NCBI GenBank assembly: GCA_039881145.1
Contig: JAYKKI010000127.1
Location: 4,281,501-4,345,500 of the forward strand
Length of the DNA: 64,000 nucleotides
From: Druceiella hillmani
Taxonomy: Eukaryota; Arthropoda; Insecta; Lepidoptera; Hepialidae
Direction: 5' to 3'
A model generated the notes under the pieces. The model was not told where the DNA came from. It worked only from the letters and a program-made list of their open reading frames with translations, and made no database searches. Numbering within the stretch: position 1 is the stretch's first letter; the number at the start of each line of letters is the position of its first letter. The translations under genes were made by a program, and so were the position numbers. Positions 1 through 13,100 of the stretch are shown here, in pieces.

Positions 1-603
1 GCAGAATGGAGAATAAAAGCGAATAATAGTAAATCCGTTCACGTAACATTCAGTCTCAGAAAAGGAGATTGCCCAGCAATTACTTTAAACGGGCAACAGA
101 TACCGCACTCAGATATTGCTAAATACCTCGGCATGCACTTAGATAGACGATTGACGTGGCAAAAACACATCTGGAATAAACGTAAACAATTAGATGCAAA
201 ATTGCGAAGCTTGTCCTGGCTCATCGGGAAAAAACAACTATCTAATGAAAGTAAAATGACTGTCTACACAACAATATTAAAGCCAGTGTGGACATACGGG
301 ATCGAGCTGTGGGGTACTGCATCTAACAGTAACATCGAGATCTTGGAAAGATTTCAAACCAAGACAATGAGATATGTGTTCCAAATCCCAAACTGTATAA
401 GTAACAAATACATACTCAGAGATTTGAACCTAACAACTGTGAAACAGGAAATAGCCACCAGAAGTCTTAAATACCACACCAAGCTATCTGAACATGTGAA
501 TGTGCTGGCTACTAAACTATCAGGAGATGGCAGTGTTAAACACTCACGACTAAGAAGGAACAGTATTCCAACCCTTCATAGCAGATTTCTAAACCCAAAG
601 TGA
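1..603 (+). pseudogene. Jockey/I-like LINE reverse transcriptase C-terminus (partial)
   Basis: An open frame from the first base to TGA at 601-603 gives 200 residues of the C-terminal part of a non-LTR retrotransposon ORF2. Family landmarks are the post-RT block KYLGMHLDRRLTWQKHI, the region YGIELWG, and IEILERFQTKTMRYV. The catalytic palm would lie to the left. The frame is uninterrupted here, so the copy may be young. It sits where the fliI 3' exons would be approached, in a fliI intron or just downstream, on the opposite strand. Confidence 0.85.
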
Positions 604-2690
604 GAGAGATCGATGGATTCTCCTCACAGCTAAATTACATACGCAGACTGTAGTCACCAATAATAACAGCTAAACGTGAAAAACAGATTGCTGTGCTAAG
701 CAGAATACATAAAAAAAAAAACCCTTTTATAGTATTTTCTTCAGTATCAGCATAGAATTTGGTTTATATGGAGACCAGATGACTGCTTTTATTTCAAGAA
801 TAGTAAGGATTAGAGAGTTAAACAAAGTACCGACAGACTATATGCTATGAAAATTGTGGCAATGTTTTATGACATAACCCAGCACCGTGGACCTAATAAC
901 CACTGGACGTGTCATACTTGGGCAACCCCGCTAATTGTATGCAGGTAAAATCCGACATATGTGCTATTTTCGAAAAATCAAATATGTCAGTTGCCTACAG
1001 GTTACAATTGCAAACACGTTGTGTCACAAGATGCCAAATTGCGCAATTAATCGATGCACAAGTCATTGTGGGATATCAAATTTAGAAAAAGATGGTATAA
1101 CATTTAATTTTTGAGTGTATAATATTTATATCATTTATATCAAAGTTAATAGTCATTATTGATATTTATTTGTAATAGAAATCGACTTGTATCTTTTAAA
1201 ACATTAGTGAGGAACATTAGGTTTAAACTAAGCGCCGATGTTTTATCGATAAAAATTATTGCTGCTACAACTAAACTGTGAAAAGTTTGAATCCACATTA
1301 TAATGTGGTAACTTATTACTTGACAAAAATATATCCATGGAACGTTTGATTAGTAAAAAAGTTTGGTCACTGCGTTTAGAAAAGGCATTACTAAAGTAAT
1401 TTATTACTAAAATGTAGTTTAACAGTGAAAAGTTCTTTTAAAGAAATCCCAATTTAAAGAAATTCCCAAACAATCCAAAAATTTTGTTTTCATTTATTTT
1501 CGTACTTTATTGCATCTAATTGATACATATGGCGGAGTTATTCAAGAGCAATCTCCTACAGGCAACCAGAACATCAAAGGCTGTATGCCTTGTGATCAAC
1601 CCAACACATCACTGTGACGACAGTTTTTCATTTTTTTTATATTCTTGCTTCATTAATGTTTTATTTTGCTGTTCACATTTTTTTATAACAACACACTTAT
1701 ATAATGTACTTTTGTATTGCATAAAACTATGACTATGGTTGATGACAATGCGTGAATGATACTGATGTTAAGCTATGACCTTAAGTGCCCATATTTAAAT
1801 GTGGTGCCCATGTATCGCATATCCATTAGTTACCTACTTCGTAATGTGGGTAATACAGAAATTTTATTTTTTTAACGACTAAGTTCAATAGTGCGTATAA
1901 ATTAAAAGGTACATAACAGAAAATTTACATTTTACATTATGCCGATCATATGATCAGCGTAATGTAAAATGTAAGTTTTCAAATATGTACTAAGTATAGT
2001 CATTAAAACATATTAAAAATAGTATTTGGTATGAATGTACTAGGAAATAATTTCAATTTTCCCTTTTTTCATTATCGACTAGGTGATTTTCTTTACTTCA
2101 ATTATAATTGTGAGACTTAACATTGGATAAATTTTATCTATATCAATCCTACAAAATTAGTCCATGTAGAATTATGATGAAGACAATTTTTTTCATTTGA
2201 TTATAGATAATACAAAATACAGGTAAAAGGCGATATTTTTCTAATTCTAATAAATTTGATTGTTCATGCAAGTATGGGTAATTTTAAAGTATTAATAAAT
2301 GATGAAAAATGGTCACTCTTATTATCTACAGAATGCCTTCAAATAATTGGTATTAAGATTAATTGGACCAAGTTTAAAAAAACCAAGTACACATTGAATC
2401 ATTTTAGTATAATAGTACACATTGATAGAATAGTAGTTCGTAGCTCGATAATTAAAAACTATCAAACAATGTTTATCAATATTATCACAGCCGCTGACCT
2501 ATTACAATAAAATGTGTGCACAGCGTTAGCCAATCAAAAGCGAATATGATTCCCTAATTAATTTTGACACTATTTGTTTCATAGTGAGTTTGTTTAATTA
2601 CTTGGTTATTAAATCAATTCCCAGCACCTATATGGCTAAACGAGTTATGAAGGGTTTTGCATGAGATAAAAACAGTGATGAAAGTAGCAA
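604..2690. other. No gene seen; LINE tail and AT-rich intron-like DNA
   Basis: The LINE 3' tail seems to end near an A-run at 708-721. The remainder is AT-rich with no coding signal that I trust. It includes an imperfect palindrome (1925-1974) and a roughly 60 bp block (1497-1560) that resembles 26690-26755 downstream of another LINE. Confidence 0.5.
1925..1974. repeat. Imperfect 50 bp palindrome
   Basis: The arms TTACATTTTACATTAT...GATCA and their reverse complement meet at GATCATATGATC, with about two mismatches. It would form a hairpin and may be a relic of a palindromic TE. Confidence 0.7.
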
Positions 2691-2691
2691 C

Positions 2692-2943
2692 CTTATTGGA
2701 CTCCTTGCGCTTGCCATCCTTTATAATGAATCGTCGGTTGAAGTGAGACATGAATTTCACATTCTCTTGCTGCTGATGGGTGCGAACCACCTCGAGGCGG
2801 CTGCAGAGAGATTTAAATTTCTTCTCCAAACCAAAAGTGAACGTTAACCAACCCATATTACCAGCACGTCTGCCTTGCCAAAAGTACACCACCCACTGGA
2901 CAGCCTCTTCTTCATCTGCCTCCTGACTGCCATCGTCCTCTAT
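2692..2943 (-). CDS. fliI: fliI exon 17 (gelsolin domain 4, last exon in window)
   Basis: Residues 931-1014. The acceptor is TTATAG before 2943, or an in-frame AG giving 2937. It starts with an acidic stretch, then [40 protein letters not shown] and IIKDGKRK. The end at 2692 is a best guess, because the GTTGCT donor is poor and translation runs on to a stop at 2614. The segment before LEVVR is slightly shorter than in the fly. No further exon is seen between 604 and 2690, so the rest should be left of the window. Confidence 0.85.
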
Positions 2944-4150
2944 CTATAAACCATAGAACACATTTTTATACAATAAAATCAGTTAATTGTAGCTAGTTTT
3001 ATTACTGTAAATATAAAATCATTTTATTTACTGTAATTAACTTTTTATATGTAGTATAATAAATATGTACGGTCGATGGAATAAGTGCTTTAATTTTGTC
3101 ACCAATATGGCAAACATATATGGATAACTAAATGAATGCACCCGTTTGAAAATAGTGTAAAATTAAAGTATTGCCTAGTAAGGATGTGTAGTCACATTTA
3201 TGAAGGTCGTTCAATAATTATAAGTCTAAGTTCAATGATCTATAGTCAATGGTCCGAAACTAACACTATTATTTAAAGAAGTGAACAACTGTGCAAATTA
3301 AAGCTAATTTGATAAATTTCTATGAGGTTCTGCACCAGCGATGAAAACTTTTTGCTGAATTAACATGTTTAAACCTAGTCAAATTCAACCAAAGATGAAG
3401 CATGTGTGGGACCTCCAGTTGCAGTCACCAAGCCAAAAGTGATTGAAAAAGTCATCAACGAAGATCGACAACTGAAGCTGTGTAATGTAGCCAGGAAAAA
3501 ACTGTCTATGATAGGTGATGCAATTGTAGGCCATTGAAGACAAGGAAATAGATATTTCAGTACAGAGTTTGTCAATGCTTAAATGCAATCCAGAAGACTT
3601 TTGGTGTAGATTCTCCACAAAAACACACGGCAGGATGAACGTGGGCCGAAGGTCGTTTTCCCATTTGGGATATTAACAGTTACTGTTTTGAGAATTCACA
3701 ATGAATCATCTTAACTGAGTTTTTATAGAACAGTCACATTGACAGGAAGTTATAGTTAAGTTAACAAGAGAAAAAAAACAGTTGAGGTTGAGTCCACAGT
3801 TATATAATGACAAAATTGTATGAGTTAACTTTCAAAGAGTTGCCTCTCCCCCCCTCCCCCCATCATTCAAGCCCCTTATGACTTCCTGCTATTCTCAAAG
3901 TGCAGATTTGGCTTGTGGAAATAGATTTTTGCTAAATGAAATCAAAACTTACTGAAACATGTTGGTTTTACTACTGATTTGACTCGCTTATTGGACAAGC
4001 CTCACGAGGGTGTATTAATGTTAAAACAATCACAGTCAATGGCAGAATTTTAGAGGCACCAAATAAAAATTGAATATTTCATTTCATTACCAGATAAAGA
4101 ATTTTTGTTTTATAATAATTATTTTAATATAAACTTACTGAGCATATCAA

Positions 4151-4188
<38 letters not shown>

Positions 4189-7100
4189 CATTAATTTATT
4201 AAATATACACAATTTAACTAATATTTAGTCACACCACCTTTGGCGGCTATAACGGCATCCACCCTTCTCATGTCTAAAAGGGTGGCAGCTATTAGAGGAG
4301 GAATCCTCAAAGGATATGGGACTGCTCCAGGCAGAAAAGGTAGCCGTTCAATTGATTGCAAAGAGGCAGCCTCCCTATTTGTTGGTAAGTTAGGTTGACA
4401 CTATGATAAAGTAAAAAAAAACCTAGTTACGGGAATGAGAAACACCATTAGGAACCAATAGAAACTTGACAATATGTCAAGAAAAGTGATTTAGGAATGG
4501 TAACATGGAATGTTCTTAGCTTTTATTGAGCACAGGCCGTGAAGAATGTTAAAGATTAGGAAATACAAAACTGGTGTAGCGAAATATGCTCCATGGATTC
4601 AGAGGATTCTACTATGCTCACCAATAGTAATATGACAGCCAAACGTAGAATAAGATTATTGATATAAAGACTTAACTCAACAGCACATAATTTCAAGTCC
4701 ATAAGGATGCCTGTGTAGATTGAGAATGAAAGTGAAGTTCAATGTGACTATAAAATGCACACATGCAAATGACGTGAAGAAAACAACAACACTCCTTCTA
4801 TGAACAAGTACGCACGTATATCCTTCTATGCACAAATACGCACTTATGGTATTATAACCATTAATGATGCAAAAATAATTTTAGGCGATATGGATGTCAA
4901 AATTTTGAGAATCTATATGTCAACCTAATATAGGTTTACCACAACCTACCCGAAGAGTGTAACGGTAACAGTATCAGTTGATCTTACCATCAACGAAAAT
5001 CTCATCATCAATAGTACTTGTTTTTTAAATAAGAATATTCATTAGAGAAAATTGAGATTACCATATGGAAAATAACAACTCATATAGAGTATGTGCTATA
5101 CAAAGGAGACATGGGGCAGATGCCAAATTATGCAGAGAATTTAATAACACAATATATAGACGGCAGTTTCAGTTGTGTAACACGAAAAAGCTAGGATGAA
5201 AAAGCGTGAATACAAAGAAACTAGATTGAAGAAAACAGATGAAGATAGGGAGCAAAAGGAGATGCGCATAATGTTTAAGGCATAGAAGGAATAAAATGAG
5301 GATGGAAACCTTGAACTTCCCTATGCAGGGACAAAAACAGAAACCTAAAAGGATATGAAAGCAAACTAATATGATGGGAGGATGACTTGGAGAGATGGGT
5401 AGAATACTTCTAGAAACTACTATGAACAAATACCCAGAGAGGGTAGAAGAACCGATGTAAGGAAAAATGGAAGATGCAATAAGCATGAGGATGATGAGCA
5501 ACTATCAGGCAGGAGAAGACAGAATATCAGAGAGACTTACAAGGAGTAAATGCAGGAAGAGATGCATAAACATAGTGGCGTGCAGTGCCGTATAAGCAAT
5601 TACACGTAGCTTGCCCTGAACATTTAGCATATATACATAACATATTTACAAAAATTTAAACATATTTAAATTGTGCTATTCAAGCGAAACCCACAATTCG
5701 ATATATGAATTGTAGTTCACACACAGAAAATGAACGTTTCCGGTTGGTAGAATTTTACATAAAACATATTAGTATTTTCCAATTAATCTTTTTGTGAAAA
5801 AAATAGTACAATTGAAAATGGTAAACCGAAACCAATTTTAAAACTAAACATTCCTAATACATCTAGTATATGACATTTTCACAGTTTATGATAAATATTG
5901 GCGGCTAACCGGACTTGCATTTCAAATAAAATGTTTTGCTGGCCTTGTTTATTACTCGGAACTGAATACAGCAAATGGAATAAAGGTGGTTTTGATGATC
6001 TAGGTAATTTGACAAATTCTGATAAAGCACAGGCTAATTGTGAGAAACATTTATTGTGTACAATAAAATTCCAAAATTTTGGCCCTTCACGTATTGACGG
6101 GCAACTAGCTATTGCGAATCGGGAACATAATGAGAGGGTAGACAGAAATAGAAATCTTTCAAAAAGGTTAACTATTTTAACTGTATTTTTAGGTAAGCAA
6201 GAATTTTTTTAGGTAAGTAAAAGCTTTTCATGATCACAATGAAAATAATATTCAAATATTGAGACACACTTTCAACCTATTACACCTTCAATGCCATTTT
6301 CAGGGCTATCAGGGTAAATTAAAAATGATTTAATTACTTCCGTGGGTAACGTTATACTTGACGAAATTAGTTTAGAAATTGTTCATACTAATATATAAAT
6401 TAATATAGAAATTGTTCATACTATATAATATAATAATTGTTCATATATTATTGATATAAATAAATTTTTATTTCAATAATAAAAGTCGAAACATCGGATG
6501 TTAATAGGAGGGAACAGCTCACAACTAGAGTAAGGTACGTGTCAATTAATGGTATTGAAGAGCGTTTTATTGGTTTTCCAAATGGTGGTTGTAAGTGAAA
6601 GGCACAAATATTAAGTGAACACATTTTTTGTCACATAGATAAATATGATCTTAGCAAATTAATAGCACAATGTTGTGATGGCACGACGGTTATTTCATCG
6701 GAGTTAAATGATGTTCAGAGAAAACTTCGAGATAAATATGCTTTAGCAATGTTTGTACCCTCTTATGCCCATATTTTTAATTTAGTTTTATCAAAATCTA
6801 CAAATATTGCAGAGTGTAAAACGTTTCTTGCTCATCTCAAGAAATTAGTCTCATTTTTTAGTAAATTAACAAAGCGAACTTTATTTTAGTCGAGAATTTG
6901 AATCGATAAATTCTTTCCGTTGCCATTATAAGGTGGCAATATAATTCTCGTATAGTAAATACCATACTTTGTGTATGTACACATAGAATAGATTTTATAA
7001 ATACATTTCAGGTCATAAAATCTAACCCTGACTGACAGGTGGGTCAAAGAGTGTTAGCCATTTGCCGATTTATATATTACAAATTTAGAAGATTTTGAAT

Positions 7101-10100
7101 TTAATTTATATTTAAACAGTTTTTCTGAAATATATGCTCATACTGATATAATATTTAATGTTAGCCAAAGTAAAACAATAAGTAGAGCATTTTTCCTGAA
7201 AACGATAAAGATTTCAAAATTTGGTTGAATACAAAGTTTACCAATAGTTTCAATGCAATATTTGCACATGTATCGGAAATCGCAAACATTCCAAGGTGAA
7301 ATAATTTCCCAAAGAGTATCGTAACAGGATATTTATAGAAATAATATATAACATATTAATGCATATTTATGATAGTTTTCAATAATTTGTCCAATGAGTC
7401 CATTCTAGAATTGTTACATTAAAATAAATATCTTCAATATATCACTATATTGTAATCATTCCCTGAATATCATTCCCTGAAAATCATTTCCATTGGCTAT
7501 AAGTCAGTTATACAAAAATGTTTGATTTTTTAGAATTAAAAAAAGAACTGAAAGTAATTTATCTATCTACAGAATTAGGTATAATAGTTGTAGAAAATAA
7601 GTTAGTCATACATTTAAAGAGAAAATCTTTGTTTTATGACGACATATGATAAATAAATAATTCTTTAACCCTTTGATTATTTGAATAAATAAATAAATAT
7701 AAAATGTTATTAACATAAATAAAATATATACATAAGAATAATAAATTATAAATATATAATACATATTTTGGATGGAAAGGGATGAGCCATCTGTATTCGA
7801 TTATATTTTTGAAATAAAGGGTAAATTTATTTTTTCTCCTCAAAAAATGCTAAGAGTTTTTATGAAATTTAAAGTATTTTCTGCTCTAGCTAACCTCAGT
7901 AGGTGGGAGTATATATTTGCAGAGAAAAACGTAACAGTCTCCACTGTAGAAGAGCCCAAGTTCGTTTTGTGGGAGGCGTACAAAGTGACGACCCTCAAGT
8001 ACGAAGGCCTCCATGGCCTCGAGGTCTTCTGCCCACTCTGCTGCTAGTGCCGCTGCCTCCTTCGCCCCAGTGGCGGCCTGTCGTGCTGTGAACAGTGCTG
8101 ATAGGTCTGTCCTGTGAATAAATGCCATTATAAGCAATTTAAACGTACTGTGTAACAGTCTACAAACTAAAAATATGTTCAGATGTTGCAACATTCTGTA
8201 ACTAGTACAATTATTTGCAAAGTTCCTTAATGTCTGAGGTACAATGTATTACTTAGTTTCTTGCTGTTTAGCCCACTGAGCTAGATCGGCACCGGTGCGT
8301 GCAACTGATTCAGCTGTGCGTGTGAAGTCTACAGCGATAACTTCTTCCCAGCCCAGGAAATACGTCTTGAAAACCTGCAAGTAACAATAATGAACCTTAA
8401 AAATAGACCAAATTAGAAAAGTGTGTATTCAGTACTGTCATCATTTGGACATAATTTGTAAGGAAAGCATTTCTGTATTAGATTTTGAGCAATCACACAT
8501 TAAGTTGACGATAATAATTTCATAGTAGAATTGCTCAAGGTATAGGTGATGACATTATATTGAAGTACGCCAGCATATGTTGGAAAGTATTTAACATTTC
8601 TTCACCTGTATAAAATTTATTGAGGGCATTATAACAGAAAGTTGATGTTTTACATTTGAGTATGAATAACTTTGCTAAAACAATCTTCATTATCTGTAAA
8701 ATGTTTTTAATATTTGCTTATAATCTATAAATTAGTTTCAGTAATGGCAGCGAACATTATTTTAACGAGTTTCACATTTATATTCATGTAATTGTAAGTC
8801 AGATAAATAAAATTATATTTTTATTACAAGAATGAGGTGAAAAAATGTCATACTTGTGTTTCAGTACCCTCTTGCAACCTTGTGACAAGTGCATGTTCTG
8901 GCCGTGCAACCATTCCAAACAATTCTTGTGCCAGTTTTATGGCTGCCGCCCGTACCAGCCGCGACGATTTCTTTCCAAACCTACGAGCAGTAAATTACAA
9001 TAAAATCAGATTAATTATTGTAAAACCATATCATATAAATTATTGTATACACATGTCATAAAGTTTTGCCAACATAATCAGTATAGAATTTTCACTGCAT
9101 TTACGTAAGAAGTACATGAATTAAGAGGTTACAATGAACATAAGAAATTACTAAGTTCTTGTAGGTACATGTATTATACAGGGTGTCCAGTGGCAAATTT
9201 CAAAGTTTGAACAAACATAGTTTCTGAACGCAACACATAAGAGGGGCGCGGGGGGCGTCGTTAGAAGTGCAAGTGGTGCGGATGTTTTAGTAACCATGGA
9301 ACAGTGGAGTGGAGAGCACCGCGCTTTTGCTGTCGAGGCGTACATTTCAATTGGATTTTCGTTGTCTGTAGCACGCCGTCGATTTAATAATCGTTACAGT
9401 ATTCGTCGATTACGTGATGGACCATCGATCAACCTCATTCAGTCATGGGTAGCAAGGTTCAGAGCTACAGGATCAACATTAAATAGGCCCAGGCCAGGAC
9501 CTACACCATTGGTAGCCACGGATGAAAATGTCGAGCGTGTTATGGTTTCTGTCGTTGAAAATCCCCGTTTATCACTGCGTACACGTTCATCGATATTGGG
9601 AATTCCGAAATCAACTTTACAGGTAATAATGCGTAAAAAGCTCAAGTTCCATCCATATAAAATTCAAATTGTTCAAGATTTACACGATTCTGATTTTGAA
9701 TTAAGAAAAACTTATGCGGAGGTGATGTTGTTGAGATTTCGTACTGCTACCCGGATGGGCAACATATTCTTTAGTGACGAAGCTCTCTTTCACATAGGAG
9801 GATATGTGAATAAGCAGAACTTTCGTTACTGGGATGTCCACAACCCAAGACAAATGCATAAAGAGCCTTTACATAAGCCTAAAGTAACAGTCTGGTGTGC
9901 CATGTCTGCATCTGCAATCATAGGGCCTTATTTCTTTGAAAATCAACTTGGCCAAACTGTAACTGTGAATTCGGAGAGATATGCCCAGATTTTAAATGAC
10001 TTTTTCAGAGTAGAACTACAGAATAGTCCATCCTTCAACTAAAACACATGGTTCCAGCAGGACGGGGCCACAGCTCACACTGCTAATGTGTCCATGAATG

Positions 10101-13100
10101 CAGTGCGGCAGTTATTTCCAGAAAAAAACATATCCCGAAACGGTACCGTACCGTGGCCACCTAGGTCACCCGATTTAAGCCCATGTAACTTTTTCTTGTG
10201 GGGATACTTAAAATCCGTTGTTTACAAAACAAATCCGAGCACTGTGACACAACTTAAAGAAAATATTCGAGCCGAAGTCAGTAGGATACCCCAGTCGCTC
10301 TGCAAACACATTTTTGAAAACATGCGTGCTAGACTCGAAGATTGTGTCAGACTCGATGGCCACCATTTGGAAAACGTGGTTTTTAAAAAATTAAATCCAC
10401 ATTTGTTGTTGTAAAGTTAAAATCAACCTACTTTGTATTAGAGGTGTAGTTTTTTTTTACAATTTTTCAAACATTGAAATCTGCCACTGACACTGTATAA
10501 TACAACGTATTATATATATATATATATATATACGTAAACAGTACATCATATATTCTAATAACGATGCAATACACAAGGTGTACTTACCATACAAAGACAT
10601 CATTGTGAGCATCCATTATGTACACGTTACGTGTCAGTAGTAGGTTGCGGTGCAACGGTGTGACATCAGGCTGTGGCAGTTCCAAATAGCCCATGCCCAG
10701 CTCCACACGGTAGAGTCGTGGAGCTGGCCATGTGAAGTTGGGATCCACATGCTCCTGTCGGTTCAACATGACCACCCGTAAATTTCTTGCTAGTTCTTAA
10801 GTCTATCACTTACCATTTGCATTATATATATGGTTTGAAAATAATAGTATAAGGGGACATGTCCTTTTAATCCTTCACACTTTCAATTACTGAAGTGTAC
10901 ACATATTATTATATATACAATTGACACCAATGTATTTATTTGTTAATGTACCACATTAATGGTTCTAAGATCTCTTCACACATTGAATGTTTCAATTTCT
11001 GCATGCATAGTAATAATTAATATATTTTGAAATATTTGTTCCATTACATGCCAAGAATAGTGGATACTATGTGCGAAAAGAAATTTTGCTTGGTGTCAAA
11101 TAATAACTTGATACCCTGTCTGAATAATAGTAAAGGTGGCTAATTCAACATCTATTAGATTGAAATTAATTTTATTACAATTTCTTGGATCAAGATTTTG
11201 GAAAGGGATTGAAAGATTCAAAATACCCCCATCAAATAGACACCTATTGTATAAGCTATATATTCTCCTTATTTTTTATTTTGCTCCTTATTTTTAAGCA
11301 AAAATAAAAAATCACAGAATCAATATAATAAAGCATAAATTTGCTCTATAATTTTACGCGTGAGGTGACGTTGAAGTAGTACCAGGTAATTGGAAATATA
11401 TCGTTAAAAACAGTATGTATAATATAGTGATAAGAATGTATTTTTATTCATATCAAATTTGCTTTTACTATCCAAACTGATTTAAAAATCAGTCTGGATA
11501 TTAAAAGCAAATTTGGTATTTGGTTTCTTCAAGTGTAAAATGGATAGCATTACGCAGGCACAAGCTAATACAATGGACAAGATTTATTTTTGGATGTGAA
11601 AATTTAGTCTTTTTGACAAGAGCGTTTACAACGAATCTCAAAAAGTATTTAGGATAAGGTACTCAAAAAAACGTACACATAGTAGACCATGATGCTTTAT
11701 TAAGTTGCCCAATCATCTCCAATATTAATATTTCCCTAGTATCTCCGAGCCCATACTTTCCCCTAATTTTGCTTTTTTTGAACAGTCGAAAGCAGTTTCA
11801 CATTCCAAATTGCTTTGTCACTCTAAGTTATTCTGAAAAATTCTCGATACTATTGTCTTTAAAACATCAGATCTGGTTACTAATTCTTTAGTGTTTAAAC
11901 CAATTCCTTACTCTTTAAAAATGTCTAAGGTTACTTTTTTGTTTTTTCACTTTCATAAAAAGAATAATAACAATTTCTTTTCTACATTATGTGGCAAGGC
12001 TTAATAGTGAAACGAAACATAATTATAAATATATAACATACAAAAATATTGTCTACAAGAAATTTTACGAGGGTAAAGTGAAAGTTCTCGACCTGACAAA
12101 GGGATGGCGTTTCCAATCAGCAAAAATTTATGTCTCCTGTCTGGGTGCACGTGCCATTAGTTTGTTTCACAGATTTCAACTTGTTCTCTCTAGTTAGTAC
12201 ACTAATTTTTCCAGTAAATGTCTTGCATGTTTTTCGTTAAAATGGATAAACTTGAATATTGTGCGGTCATAAAATTCTTCATTTTGCTTGGATTAACCCC
12301 TAAGGAAATTCACCTGAAGTTGACAAATGTTTAAGGTGCCTCTGCTCCTTCAATGTCGACCGTTAAAAAGTGGGAAGCTGAATTTAAATATACATCCCTC
12401 GGAGATGACCCAAGTGAAGGACAGCCAAAAGCCCCAACCACATCAGAAACTATCGAAAAGGTGCACAATATCGTATTTGATGATAGGCGAGTGAAGGTGA
12501 GTGAGATAGCTGAGACCGTGGGTATATTGGAAGAAAGGGTGTGAAATATCTTGCACAAAGAAGAAGGAACACTGATGTTGGGAGAAACGCTGGACCAAGT
12601 GTGTCGTAGTCAAGGGGCTTACGTAAAAAAATAAAATAATTTTTAATTTAAAATCGCAGTCTTTCATTGTCAGAATTTTTCACCTTACTCTTGTATAGGG
12701 AGCATTTACAACAGCCAATGGAGGAGATGATGAAAATGAGTGATGTGTGGTGAATGAAACATTCATACCATTTAAATTCCCAAGCTTTGTTACTAAATGT
12801 GTATCAATGTCAATATACCATTTATGCTATTGCATAAATTTTGATGGCATTTATGTCTTATATTTGAAAAAAAAAACCTTTTTAAAAGTCTGTCATGAAT
12901 TAAGTTGCTTCAAATTTTATAGTACTCAGAGAGATAAGCAAACATTCGTATTCTATATATAAATGTGTGTTGCATTCTACGTATAAAGATAATTACTTTA
13001 GCAATAGTGTAAATGTTAATGCATTGTGTATAAGGTAAAATCAATGATGGCAAAAAAGGGGCAAATTTTCAATTTCAAAGTATGAGGTGTAAAATGCAGA

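Noticed and set aside
3375..3618. Minus-strand ORFs of 66 and 77 codons
   Set aside because: The plus strand reads as a mariner HTH fragment, and the minus ORFs show no homology I recognise.
7772..8091. Plus-strand ORFs over exon 16
   Set aside because: Shadows of the GC-rich fliI exon 16 on the minus strand.
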